Shown: positions 17,316-25,825 of the stretch, piece by piece
Layout of the letters: every line of letters begins with the position of its first letter
Position numbering within the stretch: the stretch's first letter is position 1
Assembly (NCBI GenBank): GCA_017883235.1
Contig: JADGNY010000022.1
Coordinates: 1-60,148 of the forward strand
Direction of reading: 5' to 3'
Origin: Thermoanaerobaculia bacterium
GTDB lineage: Bacteria > Acidobacteriota > Thermoanaerobaculia > Gp7-AA8
Length of the DNA: 60,148 bases
Translations under genes and position numbers: made by a program
Notes under the pieces: model-generated
The model's input: only the letters and a program-made list of their open reading frames with translations
What the model was told of the DNA's origin: nothing
The model's database searches: none

Positions 17316-17674
17316 TTAGCGCTTGCCTGTAACCGCTGGTTATTGCAGTGCGAACACTGGATCAAGTTCCCCTGCGGTCTCGAGAAGATGTAGATGACGA
17401 GTCCCAGGACGCTGGTGACCATCACCAACACCATCCACAGTACCGCGCTGTCCATCCCTCGGGCTTTAGCATCCCGCGCCACCCAGATCAGCAGCGCGAT
17501 ATTCAGCACCAGGATCGCGATCGGGATAAAGATCAGCGAGCCGCACAGAGCGCACCCCGCCGCGCCCGCGGCCGGGTTGTCGTTGTTCTGGGCTTGAGCG
17601 ACTTCGGCGAATGCGAGCGTGAGCAACGAGAGCAGCGGCACATGTTTGCGGATCGATAGCCGTAGAGCGTTCAT
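17291..17674 (-). CDS. Membrane protein with C-terminal zinc ribbon
   Basis: The 127-residue protein has an N-terminal signal-like segment, two hydrophobic segments (IFIPIAILVLNIALLIWVA and WMVLVMVTSVLGLVIYIF, a PLDc_N-like arrangement) and a C-terminal ribbon of the form CSHCNNQRLQASAKCPHC. The ATG has a strong Shine-Dalgarno (AAGGAGAACGAG). Its 3' end overlaps yidD by 25 bases, so the pair is co-transcribed. The family is unnamed to me; short membrane proteins with zinc ribbons are common and of unknown function. Confidence 0.8.
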   Translation of the reverse strand: MNALRLSIRKHVPLLSLLTLAFAEVAQAQNNDNPAAGAAGCALCGSLIFIPIAILVLNIALLIWVARDAKARGMDSAVLWMVLVMVTSVLGLVIYIFSRPQGNLIQCSHCNNQRLQASAKCPHCGNV

Positions 17675-17758
17675 CTCTTCTCGTTCTCCTTAGCGGTTTC
17701 TGATGATTGATCGGAGGACAACAATACACCGGACTCAGGCGCGGAGCAATAAAAAAAC

Positions 17759-18313
17759 CTAACCAACGATCACTTCCAGTTCGTCGAACAGGTCACGAAT
17801 CGGCGTCGATCCAGGTTCCACAATCAGTGTATCGAGCGCCGGCGTGGGGAAGCCCGCTTCGGCGAGCTGACTGGCGATGGGAATTGCCTCCTCGCGGAGG
17901 GCCTCAGGCGGATGCGGGAGTGGCGCCGACCCCCCTTCGACGTAGGTTTGCCGCTCGATGGCCTTCATCCGCTCGCGCAGTTTCGAGTGAAATCGACAGA
18001 TTTGGGCGATCAGGCCCGGATCGAGAGCCGTCGCCGATTTCAGAGCGGCCAGATCCTCACGCAGCACCGCCAGGAGCGGCGCCAGGCAATCGGCGTCCGT
18101 CTGCGGCAGCTCATCGATCGCCGCAATCAGGTCATTCGTTGCGAATTCGATGTCGTTGACGATGGCCGCGTTCACGGTGTCGTGCCCGGCGGCGATCGCG
18201 TTCGCCAGAACGCTGATGCAAAGCCCGAGCTGCGGCGCCGATTCCGGATCGACGTCGCTCGCGGCCGCGCGCAACTGAAACAGCGCGGCCTCGAGCATCA
18301 CGACGTCCGTCAT
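17759..18313 (-). CDS. Conserved-looking alpha-helical protein of unknown function
   Basis: The 184-residue protein is soluble and mainly helical by composition ([20 protein letters not shown] at the start, [20 protein letters not shown] in the middle). I do not recognise a family. The start at 18313 is chosen because its ATGA overlaps the slipin stop by four bases; the longer open frame upstream lies within slipin. The coupling with slipin suggests a partner role at the membrane or in the same stress response, which is inference. Confidence 0.7.
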   Translation of the reverse strand: MTDVVMLEAALFQLRAAASDVDPESAPQLGLCISVLANAIAAGHDTVNAAIVNDIEFATNDLIAAIDELPQTDADCLAPLLAVLREDLAALKSATALDPGLIAQICRFHSKLRERMKAIERQTYVEGGSAPLPHPPEALREEAIPIASQLAEAGFPTPALDTLIVEPGSTPIRDLFDELEVIVG

Positions 18314-19065
18314 TCTTTGTTGAGAAGTTTCACCAGCCCCGAAACGATGTCGATCGGCAGCGGGAAGACGATGGTGGTGTTCTTCTCGACGCCGATCTCC
18401 GTCAGCGTCTGCAGATAGCGGAGCTGCAGAGCCGTCGGCTGCGTGGCCAGCACGCCCGCGGCATCCGCCAGTCTCTGCGACGCCGCGAACTCGCCCTCGG
18501 CGTGGATGAGCTTGGCCCGTTTCTCTCGCTCTGCCTCGGCCTGTTTGGCCATGGCCCGCAGCATCGACTCCGGCATGTCGACCTGCTTGACTTCGACATT
18601 CGCCACTTTCACGCCCCAAGGCTCGGTGTGCTGGTCGAGGATGGACTGGATGCGCGCGTTGAGCGAATCGCGATGGGCGAGAAGCTCATCGAGCTCCACT
18701 TCGCCGAGCACCGACCGCAGCGTCGTCTGCGCAAACTGCGAGGTCTGGTAGCGGTAGTCGAACACTTCGACCACCGCGCGCCGCGGCTCGATCACACGCA
18801 GGAAGACGACGGCATTCACCTTCAGCGTGACGTTGTCGCGCGTGATGATGTCCTGAGGCGGCACTTCGAAGGCCTCCTGCCGCAACGAGACCCGGACGAT
18901 GCGGTCGATCGGCGCGAAGACGAGGAAGAGGCCCGGTCCTTTCGCTTCCGGCAGCAAACGGCCGAGGCGGAAGATGACGCCCCGTTCGTACTCCGGCAGG
19001 ATCTTGATGGAGCTCAGAAGGTAGAGACCGAAAATGATGATGATGATCAGCAGACCCAGATTCAT
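18310..19065 (-). CDS. Slipin (stomatin/prohibitin SPFH-family membrane protein)
   Basis: The 251-residue protein opens with [19 protein letters not shown], a single membrane anchor. It continues as a bacterial slipin: [37 protein letters not shown] and [20 protein letters not shown], ending in a helical oligomerisation region. Slipins form membrane microdomain scaffolds and are classically paired with an NfeD-type protease that cleaves their C-terminus. An nfeD gene is indeed next upstream on the same strand, but a 21-bp repeat array stands between them. Start 19065 has GGAGG upstream; the in-frame extension through the repeat array is rejected. The gene is coupled to the helical-protein gene downstream. 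Confidence 0.93.
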   Translation of the reverse strand: MNLGLLIIIIIFGLYLLSSIKILPEYERGVIFRLGRLLPEAKGPGLFLVFAPIDRIVRVSLRQEAFEVPPQDIITRDNVTLKVNAVVFLRVIEPRRAVVEVFDYRYQTSQFAQTTLRSVLGEVELDELLAHRDSLNARIQSILDQHTEPWGVKVANVEVKQVDMPESMLRAMAKQAEAEREKRAKLIHAEGEFAASQRLADAAGVLATQPTALQLRYLQTLTEIGVEKNTTIVFPLPIDIVSGLVKLLNKE

Positions 19066-19089
19066 GGGAACCTCCGCGCGAACAGGTGG

Positions 19090-19095
19090 ATTGTA
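19090..19095 (-). promoter_or_regulatory. Candidate -10 for slipin
   Basis: TACAAT read on the - strand lies 24 bases before the slipin ATG, leaving a leader of about 18 bases that contains GGAGG. This would let slipin be expressed independently of nfeD across the repeat array. No convincing -35 is seen. Confidence 0.45.
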
Positions 19096-19249
19096 GCGCT
19101 TGGTCTCGTGGTCGCGGGGTTTCGCGGTCTCGCGGGAGTCTTGCCGGTTCGGGGACGAGACGCCAGCGCTCCGGAAAACCGCCGCCGCCCGCCCCGGCAA
19201 GATGCAAGGGCTCGGTTTCGCTAAGTTCCGCCATTGGGGCTGGGACCGA

Positions 19250-19570
19250 AATCGCATCAAATTGGACCGACGCCGCTCCAAACGGATCGAAATCGGTCCA
19301 AATTGGATCGATACCGCATCAAATTGGATCGATGCCGCATCAAATTGGATCGATACCGCATCAAATTGGATCGATACCGCATCAAATTGGATCGATGCCG
19401 CTCCAAATTGGATCGATACCGCATCAAATTGGATCGATGCCGGATCAAGTTGGATCGATACCGCTCCAAATTGGACCGATGCCGCATCAAATTGGATCGA
19501 TACCGCATCAAATCGGACCGATGCCGCATCAAATTGGATCGATACCGCATCAAGTTGGACCGATACCGCG
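19250..19570. repeat. 21-bp tandem array B between nfeD and slipin
   Basis: About fifteen 21-bp units share the core ATTGGATCGATACCGC. They vary mainly at three spots: ATACCGC or ATGCCGC, ATCAA or CTCCA, and GGATC or GGACC. The centre ATCGAT is palindromic. The array is flanked by inverted GC-rich text, GGTCGCGGGGTTTCGCGGTC near 19108 and GAGACCCCGCAACCGCGAG near 19577. The same unit occurs in inverted orientation at 59886-60148. Confidence 0.95.
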
Positions 19571-19600
19571 GCAGCGCGAGACCCCGCAACCGCGAGACCG

Positions 19601-20869
19601 CTACTCAGCCGGTTCCACGACCAGGTGCAGCCCATTCACTCCGGCCACCCGCACGCGCGCGCCCTCGGCGATCGCGGTCGACGACATGGCGTTCCACAAC
19701 TCGCCGTGTACGAAGACTTTGCCCTCGGGGCCGAGCGGCGTCCGGGCGATGCCGATCTCGCCGATCATCCCCTCGCTGCCGGTGGACACACGACCGCGCC
19801 GCGCGCGCAGGACCAGCGTCGTCAGGAACACCGCGATGATGCCGATGGGGACGCTGACCGCTACCGCCGTGACGATGTTCACCCGCATCTGCGGGATGGG
19901 ACCGTCGACGAGAAAGAGCGCGCCGATCACCATGCAGACGATCCCGCCGGCGGCAAGGACGCCGTGCGAGGCGAACTTCGCTTCGAGCGCGAACAACGCG
20001 AATGCCACGAGCAGCAACGCCAGCGACGCGAAACGGGTCGGCAGGAAGTTCAGCGCGAACAGGGCCAGGACGATCGAAATCACGCCGACGACGCCCGGAA
20101 CGACGGCGCCGGGATGGTTGAATTCAGCGAAAAGGGCCAGCGCGCCGAGGGCCAGCAGGAGGAAGGCGATGTTCGGGTCCATCAGCGAGGACATGAGCCG
20201 CTGCCGCAACGACATCTCGAAGACGTTCACCCGCGCGTTGGCCACGTGCAGCGTAACGCTGGTGCCGTCGTAGCGCTTGAATGTTCGTCCATCGAGTGCG
20301 CGGAGCAGCGATTGCTCGCTCGGCGCGACGATGTCGATCAGTTTCTGCGACAGCGCCTCCTGCTCGGTGAACGACTTCGACTCGCGAACCGCGCTTTCGG
20401 CCACGGTCACGTTGCGCCCGCGCTTCGCGGCGATCGTGCGCATGAAGGCGGCGGCATCGTTCTCCATCTTCGCCTTCATGGTCTCGTCCATCGTTTCGCC
20501 GAGGAGCACCGGGTGCGCCGCGCCGGTATTCGTTCCGGGAGCCATGGCCGCGATGTCGGCTGATTCGAGAATGAAGAAGCCCGCCGACGCGGCGCGGCTT
20601 CCGGCGGGCGCGACGTAAACGATCACCGGTACCCGCGAGGTCATGATCTTCTCGACGATGGATCGAGTGGAATCGAGCAGACCGCCCGGCGTGCTGAGCA
20701 CCAGGATGACGGCGTCGTCGTGCTCGCTCTGGGCCTGATCGATCGCGCGCCCGATGAACTCGTCGCTGATCGGATGGATCATGTCGTTGACGTTGAGCCG
20801 CAGCACGCTGGCGTGAGCGTTGAAGGCGGCGGCAGTCAGGAGCGCAGCGATGGCAAGAGCGCGTCTCAT
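19601..20869 (-). CDS. nfeD: NfeD-family membrane serine protease (ClpP-like domain plus NfeD OB fold)
   Basis: With the start at 20869 the protein has 422 residues and a signal peptide ([20 protein letters not shown]). Residues about 25-230 form the ClpP/SppA-like protease domain with [27 protein letters not shown] (candidate nucleophile S95) and candidate Lys K132/K134. Residues about 235-350 hold four membrane segments ([20 protein letters not shown]). The C-terminal 70 residues form the NfeD OB-like domain ([20 protein letters not shown]). It is the expected partner protease for slipin, encoded next downstream after the repeat array. TACGAT lies 7 bases before the ATG, so it may be leaderless. 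The longer frame upstream of 20869 runs through a repeat and is not part of the gene. Confidence 0.92.
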   Translation of the reverse strand: MRRALAIAALLTAAAFNAHASVLRLNVNDMIHPISDEFIGRAIDQAQSEHDDAVILVLSTPGGLLDSTRSIVEKIMTSRVPVIVYVAPAGSRAASAGFFILESADIAAMAPGTNTGAAHPVLLGETMDETMKAKMENDAAAFMRTIAAKRGRNVTVAESAVRESKSFTEQEALSQKLIDIVAPSEQSLLRALDGRTFKRYDGTSVTLHVANARVNVFEMSLRQRLMSSLMDPNIAFLLLALGALALFAEFNHPGAVVPGVVGVISIVLALFALNFLPTRFASLALLLVAFALFALEAKFASHGVLAAGGIVCMVIGALFLVDGPIPQMRVNIVTAVAVSVPIGIIAVFLTTLVLRARRGRVSTGSEGMIGEIGIARTPLGPEGKVFVHGELWNAMSSTAIAEGARVRVAGVNGLHLVVEPAE

Positions 20870-20914
20870 GACGCTGATCGTACACCTGTGACTGCGGGTA
20901 TGCCGTGTCGCGAC

Positions 20915-21042
20915 GGAGCGCTGGCGTCTCGCCGGCTGGCTCGGCGGCGTCTCGCCGCTGAGGGGGTTACAAGCGAATGTACGGAGTCTTGCCAGAAACG
21001 GGGGCGAGACGCCCCCGGGCCAGCCGGCGACGCCAGCGCTCC
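20915..21042. repeat. Inverted repeat, 24-bp arms, with inner hairpins
   Basis: The left arm (20915-20940), which begins GGAGCGCTGGCGTC, and the right arm (21019-21042), which contains CGACGCCAGCGCTCC, are reverse complements apart from a 2-base insertion. Inside lies a perfect hairpin GGGGGCGAGACGCCCCC (21000-21016). The text GAGACGCCAGCGCTCCGG also occurs alone near 19155-19180. The element separates dnaB from nfeD. Confidence 0.9.
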
Positions 21043-21059
21043 GGCGCGAAGCCGCAGCC

Positions 21060-22457
21060 TCATTGCGGCCCGTAATCCGGAGTCGGCTCGTAGTTGAAGA
21101 ACTTCGTGATGTCGTTTCGGAAGACGAGCTTGAAATCGCCGATCGGGCCGTTGCGCTGCTTACCGATGATGATCTCGGCGATCCCCTTCTCCTCGGTGTC
21201 TTTGTTGTAGACCTCATCGCGGTAGATGAAGCAGACGACGTCGGCGTCCTGTTCGATCGATCCCGATTCGCGAAGGTCGGAAAGCTGCGGCCGGTGATCG
21301 CCGGTGCGCTGCTCGGGACGGCGGGAGAGCTGCGAGAGCGAGACCAGCGGAAGGTTCAGCTCCTTGGCGATTGCTTTCAGGCCGCGCGAGATCTGCGAGA
21401 TTTCCTGGTTGCGCGACTCCGTTTTCCCCTTCACGGCCATGAGCTGGAGGTAGTCGACCATGATCATGTCGAGGCCGGCCTCCATCTTCAGGCGCCGCGC
21501 CTTTGCGCGCATCTCCATGATGTCGATGCCGGGCGTGTCGTCGACGAAGATCTTTGCTTTGGCCAGCCTGGCCGACGCCTCAGCCAGATCACGCCAGTTC
21601 CGCTCGCTGAGCATCCCCGCGCGAATGAGGTGGTTCGATACGCCTGACTCCGAGGAGAGGATGCGCAGTCCGATCTGCTCCTTCGACATTTCGAGCGAAA
21701 AGACGCCGACCGAGTAGAGGCGCTGCGCCGGCGACCGCGGCTCGCCCGAGCGGTCGGGGATGGCGATCGATTCGGCGATGTTCATCATGAACGAGGTCTT
21801 CCCCATCGATGGGCGGGAGGCGATGATGATCAGGTCCTGCGCCTGGAATCCGGACGTGAATTCGTTGAACCTGTCGTAGCCCGTCGGGATGCCGGTGATG
21901 AGCTTTCCGGCGTGCTGCAGTTGTTCGATCGCGGTCATGTTCGACCGGGTGATGCGTTCGAGCGCGACGAACCCCTTCTCGATCGATCCCTCGGCGATCT
22001 CGTAGATCGACTTCTCCGCGATGTTGAGCACGTCGGCCGGTTCGCTCGGAGCGTCGAGCGCCGCGCGCATCACCGAGTTGCCCATGACGATCAGCCGGCG
22101 CAGCGTCGACTTCTCTTTGACGATGCGCGCGTAGCGCTCGACGTTGGCGATGTCCGGGATGCCGTCGACGAGTGAGGCCACGTACGCGGATCCGCCGACC
22201 TGTTCGAGCTGGGCATTCTTGGCCAGCTCCTCGCGGACCGTGAGCGGATCGATCTCTTTGCTCTGCTCCGCCAGCCGCCGCATCGTGGCGAAGATCGTTC
22301 GATGCGCATCGCGAAAAAAATCCTCGGTGTTGATCGTTCCCACCACGCGGTAAAAGGCGTGGTTGTTGATCAGGATCGATCCGAGCACCGCGCGCTCCGC
22401 ATCCGGAGACTGCGGCATCGGCCGGTCGAGTGCGACGTCAAGTTGCGCTACGGACAT
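21060..22457 (-). CDS. dnaB: Replicative DNA helicase DnaB
   Basis: The 465-residue protein is full length. The N-terminal DnaB domain shows MPQSPDAERAVLGSILIN and FYRVVGTINTEDFF. The C-terminal RecA-like ATPase carries Walker A (ASRPSMGKTSFM), the Walker B region MIMVDYLQLM, and the late motif RESGSIEQDADVV with the arginine-finger region after it (VCFIYRDE). It unwinds DNA 5'-3' at the replication fork as a hexamer. Here the gene stands alone on the - strand, divergent from a uL30-like gene. No intein is present. Confidence 0.97.
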   Translation of the reverse strand: MSVAQLDVALDRPMPQSPDAERAVLGSILINNHAFYRVVGTINTEDFFRDAHRTIFATMRRLAEQSKEIDPLTVREELAKNAQLEQVGGSAYVASLVDGIPDIANVERYARIVKEKSTLRRLIVMGNSVMRAALDAPSEPADVLNIAEKSIYEIAEGSIEKGFVALERITRSNMTAIEQLQHAGKLITGIPTGYDRFNEFTSGFQAQDLIIIASRPSMGKTSFMMNIAESIAIPDRSGEPRSPAQRLYSVGVFSLEMSKEQIGLRILSSESGVSNHLIRAGMLSERNWRDLAEASARLAKAKIFVDDTPGIDIMEMRAKARRLKMEAGLDMIMVDYLQLMAVKGKTESRNQEISQISRGLKAIAKELNLPLVSLSQLSRRPEQRTGDHRPQLSDLRESGSIEQDADVVCFIYRDEVYNKDTEEKGIAEIIIGKQRNGPIGDFKLVFRNDITKFFNYEPTPDYGPQ

Positions 22458-22627
22458 TGGGTTGAAGGAGGCGGAGTCTAGGCCTTTTTTTCACCTTGGC
22501 GGGATGCTCACAGTCGCCTCACACGTGTTCCACACCATTTCCACAGGACGGCGAGCGCCATCGACTGGGGAGGTGAGCGCAGGTTAGCAAAACGTGGAGG
22601 AAGCCTGTTGAAAAGTGAAGATTTCCC

Positions 22628-22695
22628 TTGACACGAGTGGGGACGTTTCTACGGTTCGTAGAATGGGAATCGCTTTCGTGCCTGCGGGTTATCAT
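22628..22695 (+). promoter_or_regulatory. Candidate promoter region of the uL30-like gene
   Basis: Two readings are possible. TTGACA at 22628-22633 with TACGGT 16 bases later would give a leader of about 40 bases. Alternatively TATCAT (22690-22695), 6 bases before the ATG at 22702, would give a leaderless transcript like others in the window. Confidence 0.4.
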
Positions 22696-22701
22696 GAAGG
22701 C

Positions 22702-22986
22702 ATGCGTGCAACGTCGAAGCGCAAGATGATCAGACTCAAGCAGATCAGGAGCGGAGTTGGCGCTCCGCGCGAAATGCGCGACGCGCTCAAAGCTCTCGGC
22801 TTGGGAAAACGGTTTAAGTTTTCCGAGCTTCCGGACACAAAAGAAGTTCGCGGTATGATCGCGAAAGTTCCTCATCTGGTTTCGATCCTCGATGGCCCTG
22901 ACATCCTCTTCCCGCGCGAAAAGAGCACGTTGGGAGTGGACCGAATCCTCGACGCCGTCGAGGCAGTTCGAGCACTGCGAAAGTAA
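22702..22986 (+). CDS. Ribosomal protein L30 (uL30)-like protein, outside a ribosomal operon
   Basis: The 94-residue product has MIRLKQIRSGVGAPREMR, ALKALGLGKRFKF, ELPDTKEVRGMI and KVPHLVSIL, which line up with the bacterial L30 pattern (two-strand, two-helix fold binding 23S rRNA). Bacterial L30 is usually about 60 residues and encoded between rpsE and rplO. This one has a longer C-terminal tail (about 30 residues) and no ribosomal neighbours. It could be the only L30 of the genome, relocated, or a paralog. Start 22702 fits the conserved core; an upstream in-frame start would add an unconserved stretch. Confidence 0.82.
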   Translation: MRATSKRKMIRLKQIRSGVGAPREMRDALKALGLGKRFKFSELPDTKEVRGMIAKVPHLVSILDGPDILFPREKSTLGVDRILDAVEAVRALRK

Positions 22987-23037
22987 AGTTTGAAGTGCTG
23001 CGCGGACGTGACCCCGAGTACGAGAGGAACGTTCTTT

Positions 23038-23219
23038 GGACTCAACGGTCATCGGGTCCGACTGACCATCATCGACGTTGAAACTCAACGGTGAGTCGAT
23101 TCGACTGGCCGTTGACGACGTTGGACTGAACGGTGACTCGATCCGACTGACCCTCGACGACGTTGGACTCAACGGCGACTCGATTCGAGCGACCCTCGAC
23201 GACGTTGGACTCAAGCAAC
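23038..23219. repeat. 42-bp tandem array (four units plus a partial)
   Basis: Four units of 42, 43, 42 and 42 bases share GGACTCAACGGTGACTCGAT and CGACTGACCCTCGACGACGT, followed by a partial unit. The two halves of each unit resemble each other (GACT at position 2, AC at position 14), so the 42-mer may be a diverged double of a 21-bp unit. The array fills most of the 300-base gap between the uL30-like gene and the parvulin gene. Confidence 0.9.
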
Positions 23220-23286
23220 GGAATGCTCGCCTCCGGTAACCCTGTTGGTCAGCGAGTCGTCTGATACCCGTCTGGAGGATCCTGAA

Positions 23287-24276
23287 TTGATCAAACGCAT
23301 ACTCATCCCCTTGTTCGCGCTTGCGCTACCGGCTTTTGCGCAGCAGGGCACGCCGGCGCAGCCGCCGGCGGCATCGCAAATGGCGCCCGGGCAATCCGCG
23401 GCCACGGCCACGGATGCGCAGAAAGCGGTGGCCGTCGTCAACGGCGAGACGATCACCGTCGAGAAGCTCAACCGGATGTACATCAACCTCAACGCCCAGA
23501 TGCGCAAGCAGTACGACGACAACGGCGGCAAGGGAGCGTTCCTCGAGAACTACATCCGCAAGCGTCTCCTCATTCAGGAAGCGTACAAGTCTGGTTTTGA
23601 TAAACGGCCAGACGTGGTCGCTGCTGTCGAGTCAGCGCGCGAGTCGACCTTGTTCGATCGCTACGTGCGCGACGTGGTGGCCACTCCGATTGTGACCGAC
23701 GCCGACACCAGGGCGTACTACAGCGACCACCCCGACGACTTTGCCACACCGGAAAAGGTGCACGTCCGCCATATCGTCATCGCCGACATCGCCAGCGGCC
23801 CGGGACAGAAAACCAAGGAACAAGCGCTGGCGGAAATCGAGAAGGTGCTCAGCGAGATTCGCGCTGCCGACGTTCTGAGCGCGCAGGGAACGGCCGATCA
23901 GGAGACGCTGGCGCACTTCCGCATCCTGCACTTCTCGGAAGCGGCGAAAAAGTATTCCGAGGATGGCTCACGCGAGAGCGGCGGCGATCTTGGATGGATC
24001 GTCAAGGGTCAGACCGATCCCGATTTTGAAAAGGCGGCCTGGAACATGAAGCCCGGAATCATGAGCGGAATCGTTCACACGAAGTTCGGCTATCACCTCA
24101 TCCTGGTCGAAGGGCGTGCGCCGGCCGGCACGGAGCCGTTCGAAAACGTTCAGTCGGGCATCCGTGAGTACCTGCTCACGCAGAAGGCGCCGGATGTCAT
24201 GGCCTCGGTCACCCGGCTTACGAACGAGCTGCGCGCCAACAGCCGCATCAGCACGTTCCCCGAGAACATCAAATAG
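23287..24276 (+). CDS. SurA/PrsA-like parvulin peptidyl-prolyl isomerase, exported
   Basis: A TTG start at 23287 is chosen because GGAGG lies 8 bases upstream and the product then begins with a signal peptide (MIKRILIPLFALALPAFAQQ). An ATG at 23245 would bury it. The 329-residue protein has a SurA_N-like helical region (VVNGETITVEKLNRMYINLN), a parvulin domain (VHVRHIVIAD, SGGDLGWIVKGQTDPDFEKA, VHTKFGYHLILVEGR) and a short helical tail. It probably assists folding of outer-membrane or secreted proteins in the periplasm. It is convergent with the siroheme decarboxylase gene. Confidence 0.92.
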   Translation: MIKRILIPLFALALPAFAQQGTPAQPPAASQMAPGQSAATATDAQKAVAVVNGETITVEKLNRMYINLNAQMRKQYDDNGGKGAFLENYIRKRLLIQEAYKSGFDKRPDVVAAVESARESTLFDRYVRDVVATPIVTDADTRAYYSDHPDDFATPEKVHVRHIVIADIASGPGQKTKEQALAEIEKVLSEIRAADVLSAQGTADQETLAHFRILHFSEAAKKYSEDGSRESGGDLGWIVKGQTDPDFEKAAWNMKPGIMSGIVHTKFGYHLILVEGRAPAGTEPFENVQSGIREYLLTQKAPDVMASVTRLTNELRANSRISTFPENIK

Positions 24277-24279
24277 CTG

Positions 24280-25290
24280 CTACGACGCGGCGCTCGCGGC
24301 ATCGCGGGCGCCGTGCGCGGCTTCCCACTCCTCGGCTTCCGGGGAGAAGAGGTTGATGCGCGCTTTCTTGTACTCGCGCGTCGGATAGAGCGCCTGCTTC
24401 TCATCGATGCCGGTATCGATGGCGATGTCGGCGATGATCGACTCGCACTCATCGACCGAGCGTCCGTGTACGATCGTGTAGAGGTTGTACGGCCAGTCGT
24501 CGTAGACAGGGCGGAGATAGCAGTGAGAGACAGCCTTGTTCTGCGACATCTTGACGCCGACACTTTCCACTCTGTCAGCCGGAACGACCCACACACCCAT
24601 GGCGCTCGCGGCGAAGCCGGTCTTGCGCGGCTGAACCACCGCGCTGTAGCGGCGGATGTATCCCCGCTTCAGCAGAGATCTCGCCGAGGCGAGCAATTCG
24701 TCGGAGGAGACACCGTTGGTCCTTGCCATCGCCTCGAAGGGCCGCGGCTGGAGCGGAAGATCGCGTTGCAGAAGACGGACGGATTCGATCTCCAACGGTG
24801 TCAGCGGCGCGAACTGGCCGTCACCATGTGATTCATCCGAGTCGTTGCTCCCTTTGAACTGCCGGAGGGTCGGCAGTGCGCGAACGGTCTCGCAGCCGGC
24901 CTCGTCGCCGAGGATCTCGACCGTCTTGTCGAGGCCAAGGCGGGATCCCGGCGCGACGGCGATCGTGAACCACAGGTTGAAATCGTTGTTTCGCCGGTAA
25001 TTCTGCGTCACACCGGGGTGCGCGTTGATTACCGCCGCCGCCTCGTCGATCCGTTCGGGATCGACTTTGGCCGCCACGAGACACGATCGGTAGCCGAGCG
25101 CTCGCGCATCGAACTGCGCCGCGAGCTGCCGGAGCGGGCCTTCGCGTTTCAGGCGCTCGATGCGCTTGATGACTTCTTTCTCCGACATGTCGATCGCCTG
25201 TCCGATCAGGGCGAACGGTGTCGAAACCAGCGGAATCTCACTTTGCAGGGTACCCAGCAGCTCACGGTCCCGTTGATCGATTTCCTGCAT
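24280..25290 (-). CDS. Fused two-domain siroheme decarboxylase (AhbA-AhbB / NirDL type)
   Basis: The 336-residue protein is two Lrp/AsnC-like modules in tandem. The first has DRELLGTLQSEIPLVSTPFA (HTH) and HPGVTQNYRRNNDFNLWFTI. The second has ESVRLLQRDLPLQPRPFEAM and VSHCYLRPVYDDWPYNLYTI. The HPGV..NY and WPYNLYT motifs are those of siroheme decarboxylases, which convert siroheme to 12,18-didecarboxysiroheme in the alternative heme or heme d1 pathway. Annotation as an Lrp regulator would be misleading. The start at 25290 has GAGG with good spacing. No other heme genes are in the window. The N- and C-halves are each about the length of separate AhbA and AhbB. Confidence 0.88.
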   Translation of the reverse strand: MQEIDQRDRELLGTLQSEIPLVSTPFALIGQAIDMSEKEVIKRIERLKREGPLRQLAAQFDARALGYRSCLVAAKVDPERIDEAAAVINAHPGVTQNYRRNNDFNLWFTIAVAPGSRLGLDKTVEILGDEAGCETVRALPTLRQFKGSNDSDESHGDGQFAPLTPLEIESVRLLQRDLPLQPRPFEAMARTNGVSSDELLASARSLLKRGYIRRYSAVVQPRKTGFAASAMGVWVVPADRVESVGVKMSQNKAVSHCYLRPVYDDWPYNLYTIVHGRSVDECESIIADIAIDTGIDEKQALYPTREYKKARINLFSPEAEEWEAAHGARDAASAAS

Positions 25291-25361
25291 TTGGATCCTC
25301 GGCTCACATTGTGGCGTTGGGATGTTGGGGATGTGCCGATTGTATGAGATCGGACGCTCGT

Positions 25362-25766
25362 TCACCAGTGTTCAAATGGCGGAATCGGCGATTCATCGGT
25401 AGCAATCGTCGGAAAGTCGTTGGCATCGAGTCGCTCCTCCCCTCCGCCCCGTGCAAGAAGCGCCGCAACCCACTGGCGATGACGCCTTGCCGCCTCTTCG
25501 ACCGAGGTTCGATCGATGCCGCACCAGCTCTTCGGAAAACGTTCCAGCTTCTCCAGGGCGGCATCGAAAAGACGCAGTCCTCCCGAAAATGTCCCTCGCT
25601 TGACGTGGTGATAGGCAGCCGCGAGCTGGATGAGTCCCTGCAGGAAAAGATGAACATCCGACTCCGCCTCCAGCCAGATCGTCTCCCACGATTCATGGGC
25701 ATCCCAGAACTCGCCGGCATTAAAATGATTAAGGCCGGCACGGAAATAGGTGACGAAGTCGGTCAT
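25362..25766 (-). CDS. DUF309 protein
   Basis: The 134-residue protein matches DUF309 in HFNAGEFWDAHESWETIWL and FLQGLIQLAAAYHHVKRG. These give an all-helical fold with a conserved HExW-type motif that may bind a metal or ligand. The start MTDFVTYFRAG at 25766 is taken because the longer in-frame extension (to 25865) overlaps the end of the isocitrate dehydrogenase gene. The gene is followed by the siroheme decarboxylase gene after about 70 bases on the same strand. Function is unknown in the family. Confidence 0.88.
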   Translation of the reverse strand: MTDFVTYFRAGLNHFNAGEFWDAHESWETIWLEAESDVHLFLQGLIQLAAAYHHVKRGTFSGGLRLFDAALEKLERFPKSWCGIDRTSVEEAARRHRQWVAALLARGGGEERLDANDFPTIATDESPIPPFEHW

Positions 25767-25825
25767 GAGGTTGCTCGTTTCGCGTTGGAAGCTTGGCACA
25801 CAGACCGCGCGACCGCGTAACCCCG

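Noticed and set aside
18310-19635. Slipin with an N-terminal extension of SIQFDAV-type repeats
   Set aside because: The extension is only array B read in frame. GGAGG and the family start at 19065 are clear.
24280-25290. Lrp/AsnC transcription regulator
   Set aside because: The HPGV..NY and WPYNLYT motifs in two halves fit siroheme decarboxylase, not an amino-acid-responsive regulator.
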